The notes beneath the pieces were generated by a model. That model was not told the DNA's origin. It was given only the letters and a program-made list of their open reading frames with translations, and did not search any database. Below are positions 27,501 to 34,909 of a stretch of 53,449 bases of DNA, one piece after another. Within the stretch, counting starts at the first letter, position 1. Each line of letters starts with the position of its first letter. Position numbers and translations under genes: made by a program. This DNA is from Verrucomicrobiota bacterium. Its GTDB lineage: Bacteria > Verrucomicrobiota > Verrucomicrobiia > Verrucomicrobiales > DEV007. The DNA is taken from NCBI GenBank assembly GCA_020630975.1, contig JAHDID010000042.1, positions 1 to 53,449 of the forward strand, in the 5' to 3' direction.

Positions 27501-27727
27501 TCAAAAAGGCCTGCTTCGAGATCAAGCCGAAGACCAGCTTTTCGGCTTCCGGAGTCGGGGCCATGACAATGGAAACAAGATCTGGCGAGGATCGGCCGGA
27601 CGTGATCATTGAAACCAATCAACTCCGGATTCCCTGCGCCAGCATCTCCCTCAGCCCAGCCCGCCATTGCTGCAGCAAGGATCGTGAAAGAGAGAAGGAC
27701 GACGGGGCGATGAAATTTGAGTTTCAT
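24506..27727 (-). CDS. PSCyt1-DUF1549-LamG-DUF1553 protein (PSD1 type), unit C
   Basis: About 1073 residues from the ATG at 27727 ([20 protein letters not shown] is a signal peptide). The frame is open further upstream but would run through the promoter module. PSCyt1 shows [20 protein letters not shown]. DUF1549 shows [18 protein letters not shown] and a second site [20 protein letters not shown]. A concanavalin-like insert occupies roughly residues 480-650 ([19 protein letters not shown]). DUF1553 shows [20 protein letters not shown]. It is probably periplasmic or surface-associated and handles glycans together with DUF1501. It heads unit C. Confidence 0.9.
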   Translation of the reverse strand: [1073 protein letters not shown]

Positions 27728-27754
27728 AGATCTTTGGCAGGTCTGCTGTGGAAG

Positions 27755-27875
27755 ATAGAAAAAATGAGCCAATGATAAAACCTCGTTTTTCACAAATGGG
27801 ATAGCCATCCTGTAAAGGATGGGTGATGGGGGCAATGATCCTCCTCGGGATGAGGCTCGTCTGAGTTGCTCGAGA
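27755..27875. promoter_or_regulatory. Shared operator/promoter module, copy C
   Basis: It contains GAGCCAATGATAAAACCTCG, TTTTTCACAAATGGGATAGC, the perfect half-sites CATCCTGTAAAGGATG, and CCTCCTCGGGATGAGG. The similarity to copy B continues into the downstream signal-peptide codons on the minus strand. Confidence 0.78.
27819..27866 (+). pseudogene. Relic of an iclR 5' end at module C
   Basis: ATG at 27819 reads MGDGGNDPPRDEARLS, which aligns with MNEAPNDSPRDETFRD of IclR. After that the similarity stops and the sequence runs into the 3' end of the neighbouring DUF1592 gene. Confidence 0.6.
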
Positions 27876-27919
27876 TTAAAGAATAACCCCGTTCTTGTTT
27901 CTTTAAGACAGGCAGAGCA

Positions 27920-30658
27920 TCACTTTGTCCGGAAAACCGGACTCATAACCAAAGCATGTATATAGTGCCGGGGGCTACCGCCTGCTTTTTTGCCTTGTTC
28001 CAGTATCTGATCAGCCAGTTGAGCGTCGGAAAATCCATAGGGACGACCGAGGGCGTATTCGATGAGGTGCTCGACATAGCCACGGGCGAAGGCGGCTTCC
28101 TGTTGGGCGATGGCGTCGCGCAGCTCGTAGAAGCCGCTGAATTTGGTTCCGTCGGGCAGGGTGCCGGTTGAGTCGATGGGGTGCTCTTTTGATTTGGAGA
28201 CGTTGTTGTTGCGGGCAGTCTCGGTGTATTCGGTTTCCCGCCATTTGCCTACTGCATCAAAGTTCTCCAGGCCGTAGCCGATCGGGTCGATCTTGCGGTG
28301 GCATTGGGCGCATTGGGCTTCCTCCATGTGGGCCTCCAGCATCTCGCGGGCGGAAAGCAACTTCCCGGCATGACGGCTGAGTTGCGGCACGTTGGCCGGG
28401 GCGGGAGGCGGTGGATCGTGTAGTAGTTTACGCAGGACCCATGTGCCGCGCTCGACTGGAGAGGTGCGCTCGCCGTCGGACCCCATGGCCAGCACGGCGG
28501 CCATGCCCAGCAGACCTCCGCGAGGTATACCATCGGGCACTTTTACCTCGCGAAACTGCCGACCGTTCACCCTGGGGATGTCGTAATGCTGGGCCAGTAG
28601 TTCGTTTATCACCACGGTGTCGGATTTTAATAGCTCGCCGATGGGCAAATTCCGCCGGATGAGACGAAGCAGGGTTTGGTAAACTTCCTGCCGGGCGGCC
28701 ATCTTCATGCTGTCGTCGAAGCCGGGGTATAGCCGGTAGTTATACTGGAAGAAGTCCAGTCTCTCCATGTGCAGCCATTGATGGGTGAAACCGCTGATGA
28801 ATTCCATCCCCTTTGGATCGAGTAAGAGGCGATTGGTCTCGCGGATCAGGCCGGCGCCTTTTTGCAGGGTTCCGTCGGCTGCTGCCTTTAGGAGTTGGGC
28901 ATCGGGTGGGCTGCTCCAGAGGAAATAAGATAAACGCACGGCCAACTCGGCATCGGACAGGGTGCGTTTGGTCTGCCCCTCGGTGGGCTCGCGCAAGTAG
29001 AGAAAGCCGGGGGATGCGAGGATGATCGATAGTGGTAGCTTCAGCGCTTCTTCAAAAGACTTTCCTGCCTCTATCTCCGAACGGTAGTGGCCGAGGAGAT
29101 CCGAGATATAGGAAGGCTCAGGCTCTTTGATACGGAATGCGCGCCGGGCAAATTTCTCCAGTATGGCACTGGCGTAGGCTTCGTCCTTCTGCGCATGCTC
29201 GCCTTTGAAAAATAGATTCGCATGAGATACCGGCGGCCAATTCTCTACTATAGGCCCCTCCCACTCGACCCAGTCGATCCATAGTGTGGGCTCGGGGCCA
29301 AAGCCGGTTTTTTTGAGCGAGTCAAAGTGGTGATAGACGATAGCATTGCGGTCGTTGTGGCTTCGTTGACGGAAGGCGATGACTCGTTCCCCGATGGGTA
29401 TGCGCTTTTTGGTTTGTGAACCGACGTCGATTTCGAGAGGCTTCGACAACGGCGGGATGTCCACCGTCAGCTCGATGACTTCCGGTTTGCGCTGGGGTGC
29501 CCGGACCTGGAAACAATCCAGCAACTCCATCGCTGCATCAAATCGCTCGCCGCGAAAGCCAACTTCGACAAAGCAATTTTCCGGGGCGGAGCGGGGCATC
29601 ACGCCGATGTTGGCACGCACTATATATTTGCCAGCCGGCATCTCGTCGGGGATGACCAACCCGACTTGGGGATTGGGATTGCCGATGGTTAAGAGTGCTC
29701 CATCGCGGGTTTCCACTCGGCTCAGGTAGTCACTGAAGGGCGGAGAATTTCGACTCCAAACCAGTTTAAAGAAGTCCACCAGCTGCTGGTCGTCGAGGCC
29801 CACATCGGTGGGCTTCAGGGTTTTGTCCGCCTCCAGCTTCTTGATCTTCTTGTAACCGCCCATGTAATAACCACGGAAAGTCGAGCTGATGCGGTGGTTT
29901 GCCTCCTCCTCAGCCTCGTTGCGGACGGTTTTTGTCTGCGGTTTGTCTCCAGTGACAATCGCTCGGTCGAGTGCGGTGCGGGCGAGTTTCAGGTATTGCT
30001 CAAACTGGTCGCTGGAGAAAAACAGCGCTCCTCCTGCCGTGTCGAATCCACCAGCATTGGCATCGCTGGGCAGGTCCTTGGCGTCGATCTGCACGCCTAG
30101 TAAGGATTCGATGGTGTTCTCATATTCCCGGCGATTCAGGCGGCGCATGGTGATTTCGCCTCCCGTGTCGGCCAGCAGTTTGCGGGCAGTGACCAGCTGC
30201 CGGGATAGATCCGCCAGGAAAGTCTCTTTCTCAGCAGATAGTGGCTGCTTCTTTTTCTCCGGAGGCATCTCGCCGGAATTCAGGGTATTGAGCACCTTCT
30301 GCCACATCTCGGCGGACTCAATGCTGCCCAAATTGAACGATAGACTTTCCAGGTCGATCTTTCCCTTTTGGGTATCGGTATCGTGGCAATCCAGGCAGTA
30401 ATTTTCGAGGAAAGTGAAGTGCTTGTCCGGTAGGGCAGCTTTGGGTTCGGCGGCGGTGAGGGTTGTGGCTAAACCGATGAAGATTAGGACAAGAGAATGG
30501 GGACAAAAGAATAGTTTTTTAGTCCAGATTCCTCTGGCCCGATTCCTTTGCAGTTTCAGCAAAGTTCGAATTCTCGCGGGAGTGTACCCTGTACGTTCGT
30601 GGAGTGTACAGGGTACACTTTTGGAAAATACATATATCAAAGATTCTCTTGTCCCCAT
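27920..30658 (-). CDS. DUF1587/1592/1588/1585-type haem-binding protein
   Basis: A large PVC cytochrome-like protein. LENYCLDCHDTDTQKGKIDL is the N-terminal CxxCH domain. RRLNRREYENTIESLLGVQ matches DUF1587, the middle has DUF1592/DUF1588 features (AELAVRLSYFLWSSPPDAQL, GTWVLRKLLHDPPPPAP), and CAQCHRKIDPIGYGLENFDA is a C-terminal second CxxCH. It ends in a DUF1585-like tail. It is exported and normally encoded beside DUF1552, as here. Its start has been rebuilt: a ~180 bp inverted-repeat element sits between the old GTG start at 30678 and the leader core LIFIGLATTLTAA. The ATG at 30658, inside the element arm, is the best current start; others upstream are possible. Confidence 0.85.
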   Translation of the reverse strand: MGTRESLIYVFSKSVPCTLHERTGYTPARIRTLLKLQRNRARGIWTKKLFFCPHSLVLIFIGLATTLTAAEPKAALPDKHFTFLENYCLDCHDTDTQKGKIDLESLSFNLGSIESAEMWQKVLNTLNSGEMPPEKKKQPLSAEKETFLADLSRQLVTARKLLADTGGEITMRRLNRREYENTIESLLGVQIDAKDLPSDANAGGFDTAGGALFFSSDQFEQYLKLARTALDRAIVTGDKPQTKTVRNEAEEEANHRISSTFRGYYMGGYKKIKKLEADKTLKPTDVGLDDQQLVDFFKLVWSRNSPPFSDYLSRVETRDGALLTIGNPNPQVGLVIPDEMPAGKYIVRANIGVMPRSAPENCFVEVGFRGERFDAAMELLDCFQVRAPQRKPEVIELTVDIPPLSKPLEIDVGSQTKKRIPIGERVIAFRQRSHNDRNAIVYHHFDSLKKTGFGPEPTLWIDWVEWEGPIVENWPPVSHANLFFKGEHAQKDEAYASAILEKFARRAFRIKEPEPSYISDLLGHYRSEIEAGKSFEEALKLPLSIILASPGFLYLREPTEGQTKRTLSDAELAVRLSYFLWSSPPDAQLLKAAADGTLQKGAGLIRETNRLLLDPKGMEFISGFTHQWLHMERLDFFQYNYRLYPGFDDSMKMAARQEVYQTLLRLIRRNLPIGELLKSDTVVINELLAQHYDIPRVNGRQFREVKVPDGIPRGGLLGMAAVLAMGSDGERTSPVERGTWVLRKLLHDPPPPAPANVPQLSRHAGKLLSAREMLEAHMEEAQCAQCHRKIDPIGYGLENFDAVGKWRETEYTETARNNNVSKSKEHPIDSTGTLPDGTKFSGFYELRDAIAQQEAAFARGYVEHLIEYALGRPYGFSDAQLADQILEQGKKAGGSPRHYIHALVMSPVFRTK

Positions 30659-30667
30659 TCTCTTGTC
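30488..30667. mobile_element. ~180 bp inverted-repeat element at a gene start
   Basis: The outer arms are 25 bp with one mismatch: GACAAGAGAATGGGGACA at the left (30488-30505, continuing to 30512) and the complement TGTCCCCATTCTCTTGTC at the right (30650-30667). An inner perfect hairpin AGTGTACCCTGTAC / GTACAGGGTACACT lies at 30581-30619. There is no gene inside. It interrupts the leader of the DUF1592 gene. Confidence 0.75.
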
Positions 30668-30677
30668 AAAAGTTTCA

Positions 30678-31970
30678 CTAGCCCTGCAACTCTGGAACCG
30701 TTCCCGTGCTGTCGCCATGAGACTCCACATCGACGCCGCTGCCCTGTAGCAGGGTTAACCACAGGTTACAAAGAGGCGTGCCCTTGTCCGCCACGATGTG
30801 TTGGCCCAGCTGCACTCCTGCTCCGCCACCCGATACGATTGCCGGGCAATTCGTCAGGTAGTGAATACTATTGATATTACTACCGTAACTGAGTGAGACA
30901 TGATCGAATAGCGAAGAGCCGTCCGGCTCTTTGGTGGCTTTGAGTTTATCCAGTAGACCTGCCAACAATTCCGATTGCTTGCGGTCGCGCAGCTCAGAGA
31001 CCTGCTGCCGCGCACCGGGGGAGTAGTGGCTCATGTTGTGCCCGGTTAGCGTTTGGTTCAGGCTCTGGAGAAAACTGGTGCCACCGGGTTGACGATAGGT
31101 GATCACCCGGGTCGCATCTACCTGGAGCGCCGCTACCAGGAGGCTATACATTACTTCCACCTCTTGCCAGCCCTTCAGACTGTCCGATGGTTCTTCGACC
31201 GGATTGGTCGGTTGTTTCTTGGGGACCTCGAGCCACTGCTCCTCTTTGGATATTCGAATCTCGATGTCGCGGATCGACTGCAAATACTCATCCAGCTTTT
31301 CGGTATCGGTCTGGCTGAGTCCACGACCTACCGATTTGGCATCGCCCATCACCGTGTCGAGGATACTCCGGCGTTGTTTCAGCATGGCCTGGCGTTGGGT
31401 CAGAGGGGTGTTGTCTTCTGAAAATAATCGGTGAAACGCCACCACGGGAGTATCCCAGCCAGCGACTGGTTTGCCTTGCCGATTCCACGCCAACGACAAG
31501 CCCGGTCCGTGGCCATCTTTCTCAGCATCGGCCGAGCCCAGCTGCATAGAGGTGAACCGCGTCTCCGCACCAAACTGATCCGCCGCGACCTGGTCGGCCG
31601 ATATGGTGTTACTAAAACTTTTCCCCGGCTCCGCATAGCGATTCGCACCGGTCAGGTAGAAGGTGCTGCCCCAGTGCGCCTCATTGTTGTATTGATTCTC
31701 CAAGTTCTGGATGACGGAAATATCCGCTTTGTGGCGCTGCAACGGAGCCAGTCCCTCCGACAGCTTCCACTCTGATCCCGTCTTTTCGACATCCGGGAAC
31801 CAAGTCTCCTTCGTCACTCCCCAGCCAAACCCGAGGAAAATCATGCGCTTCGGAGATGGTGCAGGTGCAGGTGCTGACGCTGAAGCAAACCGACGAAACC
31901 CCAGGGAGTCTAAAAACGGCAAACCAATGCAGGCGGTGGCACTGCGCAGAAAATGACGACGGTGATTCAT
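30678..31970 (-). CDS. DUF1552 protein, exported
   Basis: About 430 residues from ATG 31970 (MNHRRHFLRSATACIGLPFL, a Tat-like leader). An alternative ATG at 31982 adds four residues. Family motifs include KRMIFLGFGWGVTKETWFP, YRQPGGTSFLQSLNQTLTGH and LSYGSNINSIHYLTNCPAIV. DUF1552 belongs to the same broad alkaline-phosphatase-like group as DUF1501 and pairs with DUF1592 proteins. Its stop TAG overlaps the GTG that appears to have been the original start of the DUF1592 gene. It is the first gene of unit D, divergent from iclR with a 74 bp gap. Confidence 0.88.
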   Translation of the reverse strand: MNHRRHFLRSATACIGLPFLDSLGFRRFASASAPAPAPSPKRMIFLGFGWGVTKETWFPDVEKTGSEWKLSEGLAPLQRHKADISVIQNLENQYNNEAHWGSTFYLTGANRYAEPGKSFSNTISADQVAADQFGAETRFTSMQLGSADAEKDGHGPGLSLAWNRQGKPVAGWDTPVVAFHRLFSEDNTPLTQRQAMLKQRRSILDTVMGDAKSVGRGLSQTDTEKLDEYLQSIRDIEIRISKEEQWLEVPKKQPTNPVEEPSDSLKGWQEVEVMYSLLVAALQVDATRVITYRQPGGTSFLQSLNQTLTGHNMSHYSPGARQQVSELRDRKQSELLAGLLDKLKATKEPDGSSLFDHVSLSYGSNINSIHYLTNCPAIVSGGGAGVQLGQHIVADKGTPLCNLWLTLLQGSGVDVESHGDSTGTVPELQG

Positions 31971-31979
31971 GCTGGAAAC

Positions 31980-32100
31980 CATAGAAAAAATGAGCTGAAG
32001 ATAAAGACTTGTTTTTCACAAATGGGATGCTCATCCTTTAAGGGATGAACGAAGCGCCCAATGATTCTCCTCGGGATGAGACCTTCCGCGATTACGCATC
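31980..32100. promoter_or_regulatory. Shared operator/promoter module, copy D (iclR-DUF1552)
   Basis: The complete version of the module. It has GATAAAGACTTGTTTTTCAC, AAATGGGATG, the dyad CATCCTTTAAGGGATG at 32032-32047 that overlaps the iclR start codon, and then the first iclR codons. Operator overlap with the start suggests autorepression. IclR-family regulators commonly act on divergent neighbours. Confidence 0.75.
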
Positions 32101-32827
32101 GCCGACGGCTGCCAAGGCATTTTGTGTGGAGGAAGCCATTCTCACCGCGAGTTCGCCTCTGACTGTCACTGACCTGGTGAATCAACTGGGCATTGCGCAG
32201 AGCCTGGTCTCCCGAATTCTCAAAACGATGGAATCGCTCGATCTGATTCGGCGTGATCCGGGTTCCCGGGGTTGGCTGCCCAGCGGGCGGCTCGATGAAC
32301 AGAACCGCCTCGCGGCGCATCCTCTGAGCCTGACTCATCGAGCGCGCGCTGCTCTCGAGTGGTTGGTCGCGGAGGCGAATGAAACCACGCAACTGCTGGT
32401 CGAATCCAATGGCAAGGCGCTGATACTTGATCAATGGCTCTGCAATCAAGTGGTGCAGGTAGTGGGCAAAGTAGGAGCCAGGGTTCCTATTCATTCCTCT
32501 GCGCCCGGAAAAGTCTGGCTGGCCTTCTGTTCTGACTGCGATCGGCAAGCGTGGTATGAAACGCACGAACTGAAGCGCTACACCCCAACCACAGTGAGCG
32601 ATCGAGCAGCGATGGATGCTCACCTCGTTCAAATTCGTAAGCGGGGTTATGCAGTTGACAATGAAGAGGGAATCCAGGGGGTGGGTTGTGTGGCCGCTCC
32701 GGTGCTGAATGCCCATGACCAGATCGAGGGAGCGATTACGGTGGTTGGTCCTAAAGAACGGATCAAACCTAAAAGAATGAAGGAACTGGCGGAGTTGGTG
32801 ATGGAATCGACGAAAAGGGTAATTTGA
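32045..32827 (+). CDS. IclR-family transcription regulator
   Basis: A 260-residue protein. The N-terminal winged helix-turn-helix is at about residues 18-80 (PLTVTDLVNQLGIAQSLVSR, ILKTMESLDLIRRD). The C-terminal effector domain has GARVPIHSSAPGKVWLAF and NEEGIQGVGCVAAPVL. The family senses small metabolites such as sugar acids or aromatics. It is the only intact regulator in the 8.8-33 kb locus and is divergent from DUF1552. The other three copies of its upstream module precede units A, B and C, so it probably controls all four. The start ATG lies within the operator dyad. Effector unknown. Confidence 0.9.
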   Translation: MNEAPNDSPRDETFRDYASPTAAKAFCVEEAILTASSPLTVTDLVNQLGIAQSLVSRILKTMESLDLIRRDPGSRGWLPSGRLDEQNRLAAHPLSLTHRARAALEWLVAEANETTQLLVESNGKALILDQWLCNQVVQVVGKVGARVPIHSSAPGKVWLAFCSDCDRQAWYETHELKRYTPTTVSDRAAMDAHLVQIRKRGYAVDNEEGIQGVGCVAAPVLNAHDQIEGAITVVGPKERIKPKRMKELAELVMESTKRVI

Positions 32828-32846
32828 TGAGGAACCTAGGAAAATC

Positions 32847-33104
32847 ATGATGAAATCCACGACATCTGAAACCGTCAGGGCCGGGCGTTCGTTTCCGCCG
32901 GGTTCGAGCGTGGATAGGGGCGGAGTCAATTTTTCGGTTTATTCCAGAGCGGCACTTGAGGTTGATCTCCTGCTTTTTGACGAGGCTGATGATGCACAGC
33001 CTGTTGCTGTCATTTCCATGAATCCGCGCAGTGGTACTCGCCCGACTGATTACTGGCAATGTTAGTTCGGGGGACTGACTGCGGGACAGATCTATGCCTG
33101 CGGG
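32847..33104 (+). pseudogene. glgX-type debranching enzyme N-terminal fragment
   Basis: The frame reads FPPGSSVDRGGVNFSVYSRA then ALEVDLLLFDE, the N-terminal carbohydrate-binding segment of GlgX/isoamylase-type debranching enzymes. A TAG follows DYWQC, then similarity resumes in frame as GLTAGQIYA and ends at the 47 bp repeat. The catalytic domain is missing. It is a truncated relic, 19 bp after iclR. Confidence 0.75.
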
Positions 33105-33146
33105 CTCTGTAGTGAATCACTCCTGAATCTGAGCAGAAGCTTTTCT
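33100..33146. repeat. 47 bp direct repeat, copy 2
   Basis: Identical to 12466-12512. It spans the broken end of the glgX fragment and the final codons (KASAQIQE, stop) of the sulfatase at 33117, so this copy is probably the source. Confidence 0.9.
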
Positions 33147-34650
33147 AATTCGGTCAATCTGTCGCTGAACGTGCTTTCCTGAACGGCTCCTATCAATCCG
33201 TTTTTGTCGCTCCTCATCGATTGTGCCGTACTGCCGCACGTAGAGTTCAATAAATGGCGCAGGACCACTCGATTTAACCGACTCGTTAACCATCATCGGC
33301 AGGGATTCCTGCCACCATTTATCGTATTCGGCGCGCAACTGCGAAACGACTTCAGGATGCTCGGAAATCACATTGGTCGTTTCCCCGGGGTCTTCCCTAA
33401 GATCGTACAGCTCTGTGTTATTAACCAGAGTGAAGCGGGAGTTTTGAATCGCGCAGTTTATATACTTGGCCTGTTCAGCAGTGACTGGTTTCAGCCAGCG
33501 TCCTACGTGATGGACCAGATAGCGATCCGCCCAGTTGGCCTTCGGGTCTTTCAGTAGCGGCACAAGGTTGCGGCCTTCAAGCTGTTTTTTAAGTTCATCG
33601 CTGAGTGTGGCTCCGGAAATGGTGCTTAAGGTCGGGAACATATCGATGATGGAAGTCAGCGCATCACACTCGGCTCCGGCAGGCGCACCACCATCCGACC
33701 AGCGAATGACGAAGGGAACGCGGGTCCCGCCTTGATACGGTGTCATTTTCTTTCCCCTCATGCCTGCGGCGTTGATCTCGACTCCTGCTGTCCCCCCGTT
33801 GTCGCTGCCGAGAAAGATGACGATCGTGTCGTCTCGCATCTGCCACTGATCGAGCTGCTTCAAGAGCTTTCCAAAATTGGTATCAATATTCTCAACCATA
33901 CCGCAGTAGCGAGCTAGGCGACTGTCTTTGTTGATTTTCTGGAGAGGCTCCTCGTAATGTTTGTAGTATTTTTCAGGGATATTATGTGGTGTGTGCGGTG
34001 CATTGGGAGCGATGAAGGCAAAGAAGGGCCTGCTGCCCTGCCGCTTTTCATCCATCCATTTCATTGCCTGTTCAAAAAACAAATCCGTGCAATAGCCCTC
34101 GGTTTGCACAAAACGAGTGTTATGCCACAGGGCAGGATTGACGTTATGATTTCCTGGTGCGTCTGCATGTTGGCCGATGCCTCCGCTGCCGTGAATATAA
34201 ACTTCATCAAAGCCGCGATTTTCCGGTCGATACGCCTCCTCATCACCGAGATGCCACTTGCCGAATATACCTGTTGTGTAACCGGCTGACTGTAGCACCT
34301 GAGCCAATGTGGCCATATTGATATTTGGATGTTTGCGCTGTTGAATTGTATGTGTAACACCGCTGCGAAACTCATGCCGCCCAAGCATGAGTGCCGCCCG
34401 GGTCGGTGCACACGCCGGGGAGACATGGAACTGCGTCAGCAATAATCCCTGTTTCACAACCGCATCCACGTTTGGCGTCTCTATGACAGGGTTTGCCGAA
34501 GATAGAGTAGTCCCCATAGCCTGCATCATCAGGCATCACAAAGATGATGTTGGGTCGCGGCGCCTCTGCCTGAGCCAGTATGGTCGTCGTTAGGAGGATA
34601 ACTAGGAGAGTCCCAAGTCGGTTAGTGTGTTGGATTGTTGTCATTTCCAC
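33117..34650 (-). pseudogene. Sulfatase with a one-base frameshift
   Basis: The N-terminal frame has a signal peptide, PRPNIIFVMPDDAGYGDYSI and FGKP. The second frame continues with PVIETPNVDAVVKQGLLLTQ, the formylglycine site CAPTRAALMLGRH, GYTTGIFGKWHLGD, FLGSDNGGTAGVEI and GTRVPFVIRWSDGG to the end at KASAQIQE. The shift lies at the GGG run near 34489-34491; removing one base gives FGKPVIETPN. Everything else is intact, so this could be a recent mutation or a sequencing error. The enzyme would be a secreted sulfatase of about 510 residues. Confidence 0.9.
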
Positions 34651-34733
34651 TTTGCCTCTCGTTATTTCTCGGCATGTGCCTCAGAAAGACGGGGCTGGGT
34701 GATTAGCGGCTGGAGTCTTCCATTTTCTCCTTA

Positions 34734-34829
34734 TTATTCCAGTTCCTTAATCCGTATATTTCGGTAAAGCAGTTCGGCCCATTCAGCCTGCAACCCGATC
34801 GGACCTTTCGGGACTGGATTGAACATACT
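34734..34829 (-). pseudogene. DUF1080 C-terminal fragment
   Basis: The minus strand reads FNPVPKGPIGLQAEWAELL then YRNIRIKELE and stop. This is the typical end of DUF1080 (3-keto-disaccharide hydrolase-like) proteins of PVC bacteria. Nothing upstream continues it; only about 30 codons remain. The rest of the gap 34651-34909 holds no other recognisable feature. Confidence 0.7.
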
Positions 34830-34909
34830 CCTCCGCTAAAGCTATGGTTCACTAGTGGATTGTATGGATTTTGCTCGTAGTAGTGGGTGCTAGCGGGATG
34901 ACAGTTAAG

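Noticed and set aside
27257-27775. A 172-codon plus-strand frame opposite the PSD1 N-terminus
   Set aside because: Antisense to the CxxCH domain of a strong gene and overlapping module C.
20880-32040. Conserved short peptides readable in the shared modules on the minus strand (for example AIPFVKNEVLSLAHFFY and SIPFVKNKSLSSAHFFY), considered as a leader peptide
   Set aside because: Copy A does not keep the peptide (TILFMKNKAFIF), and the conservation follows the DNA dyad rather than codons. A shared operator explains it better.
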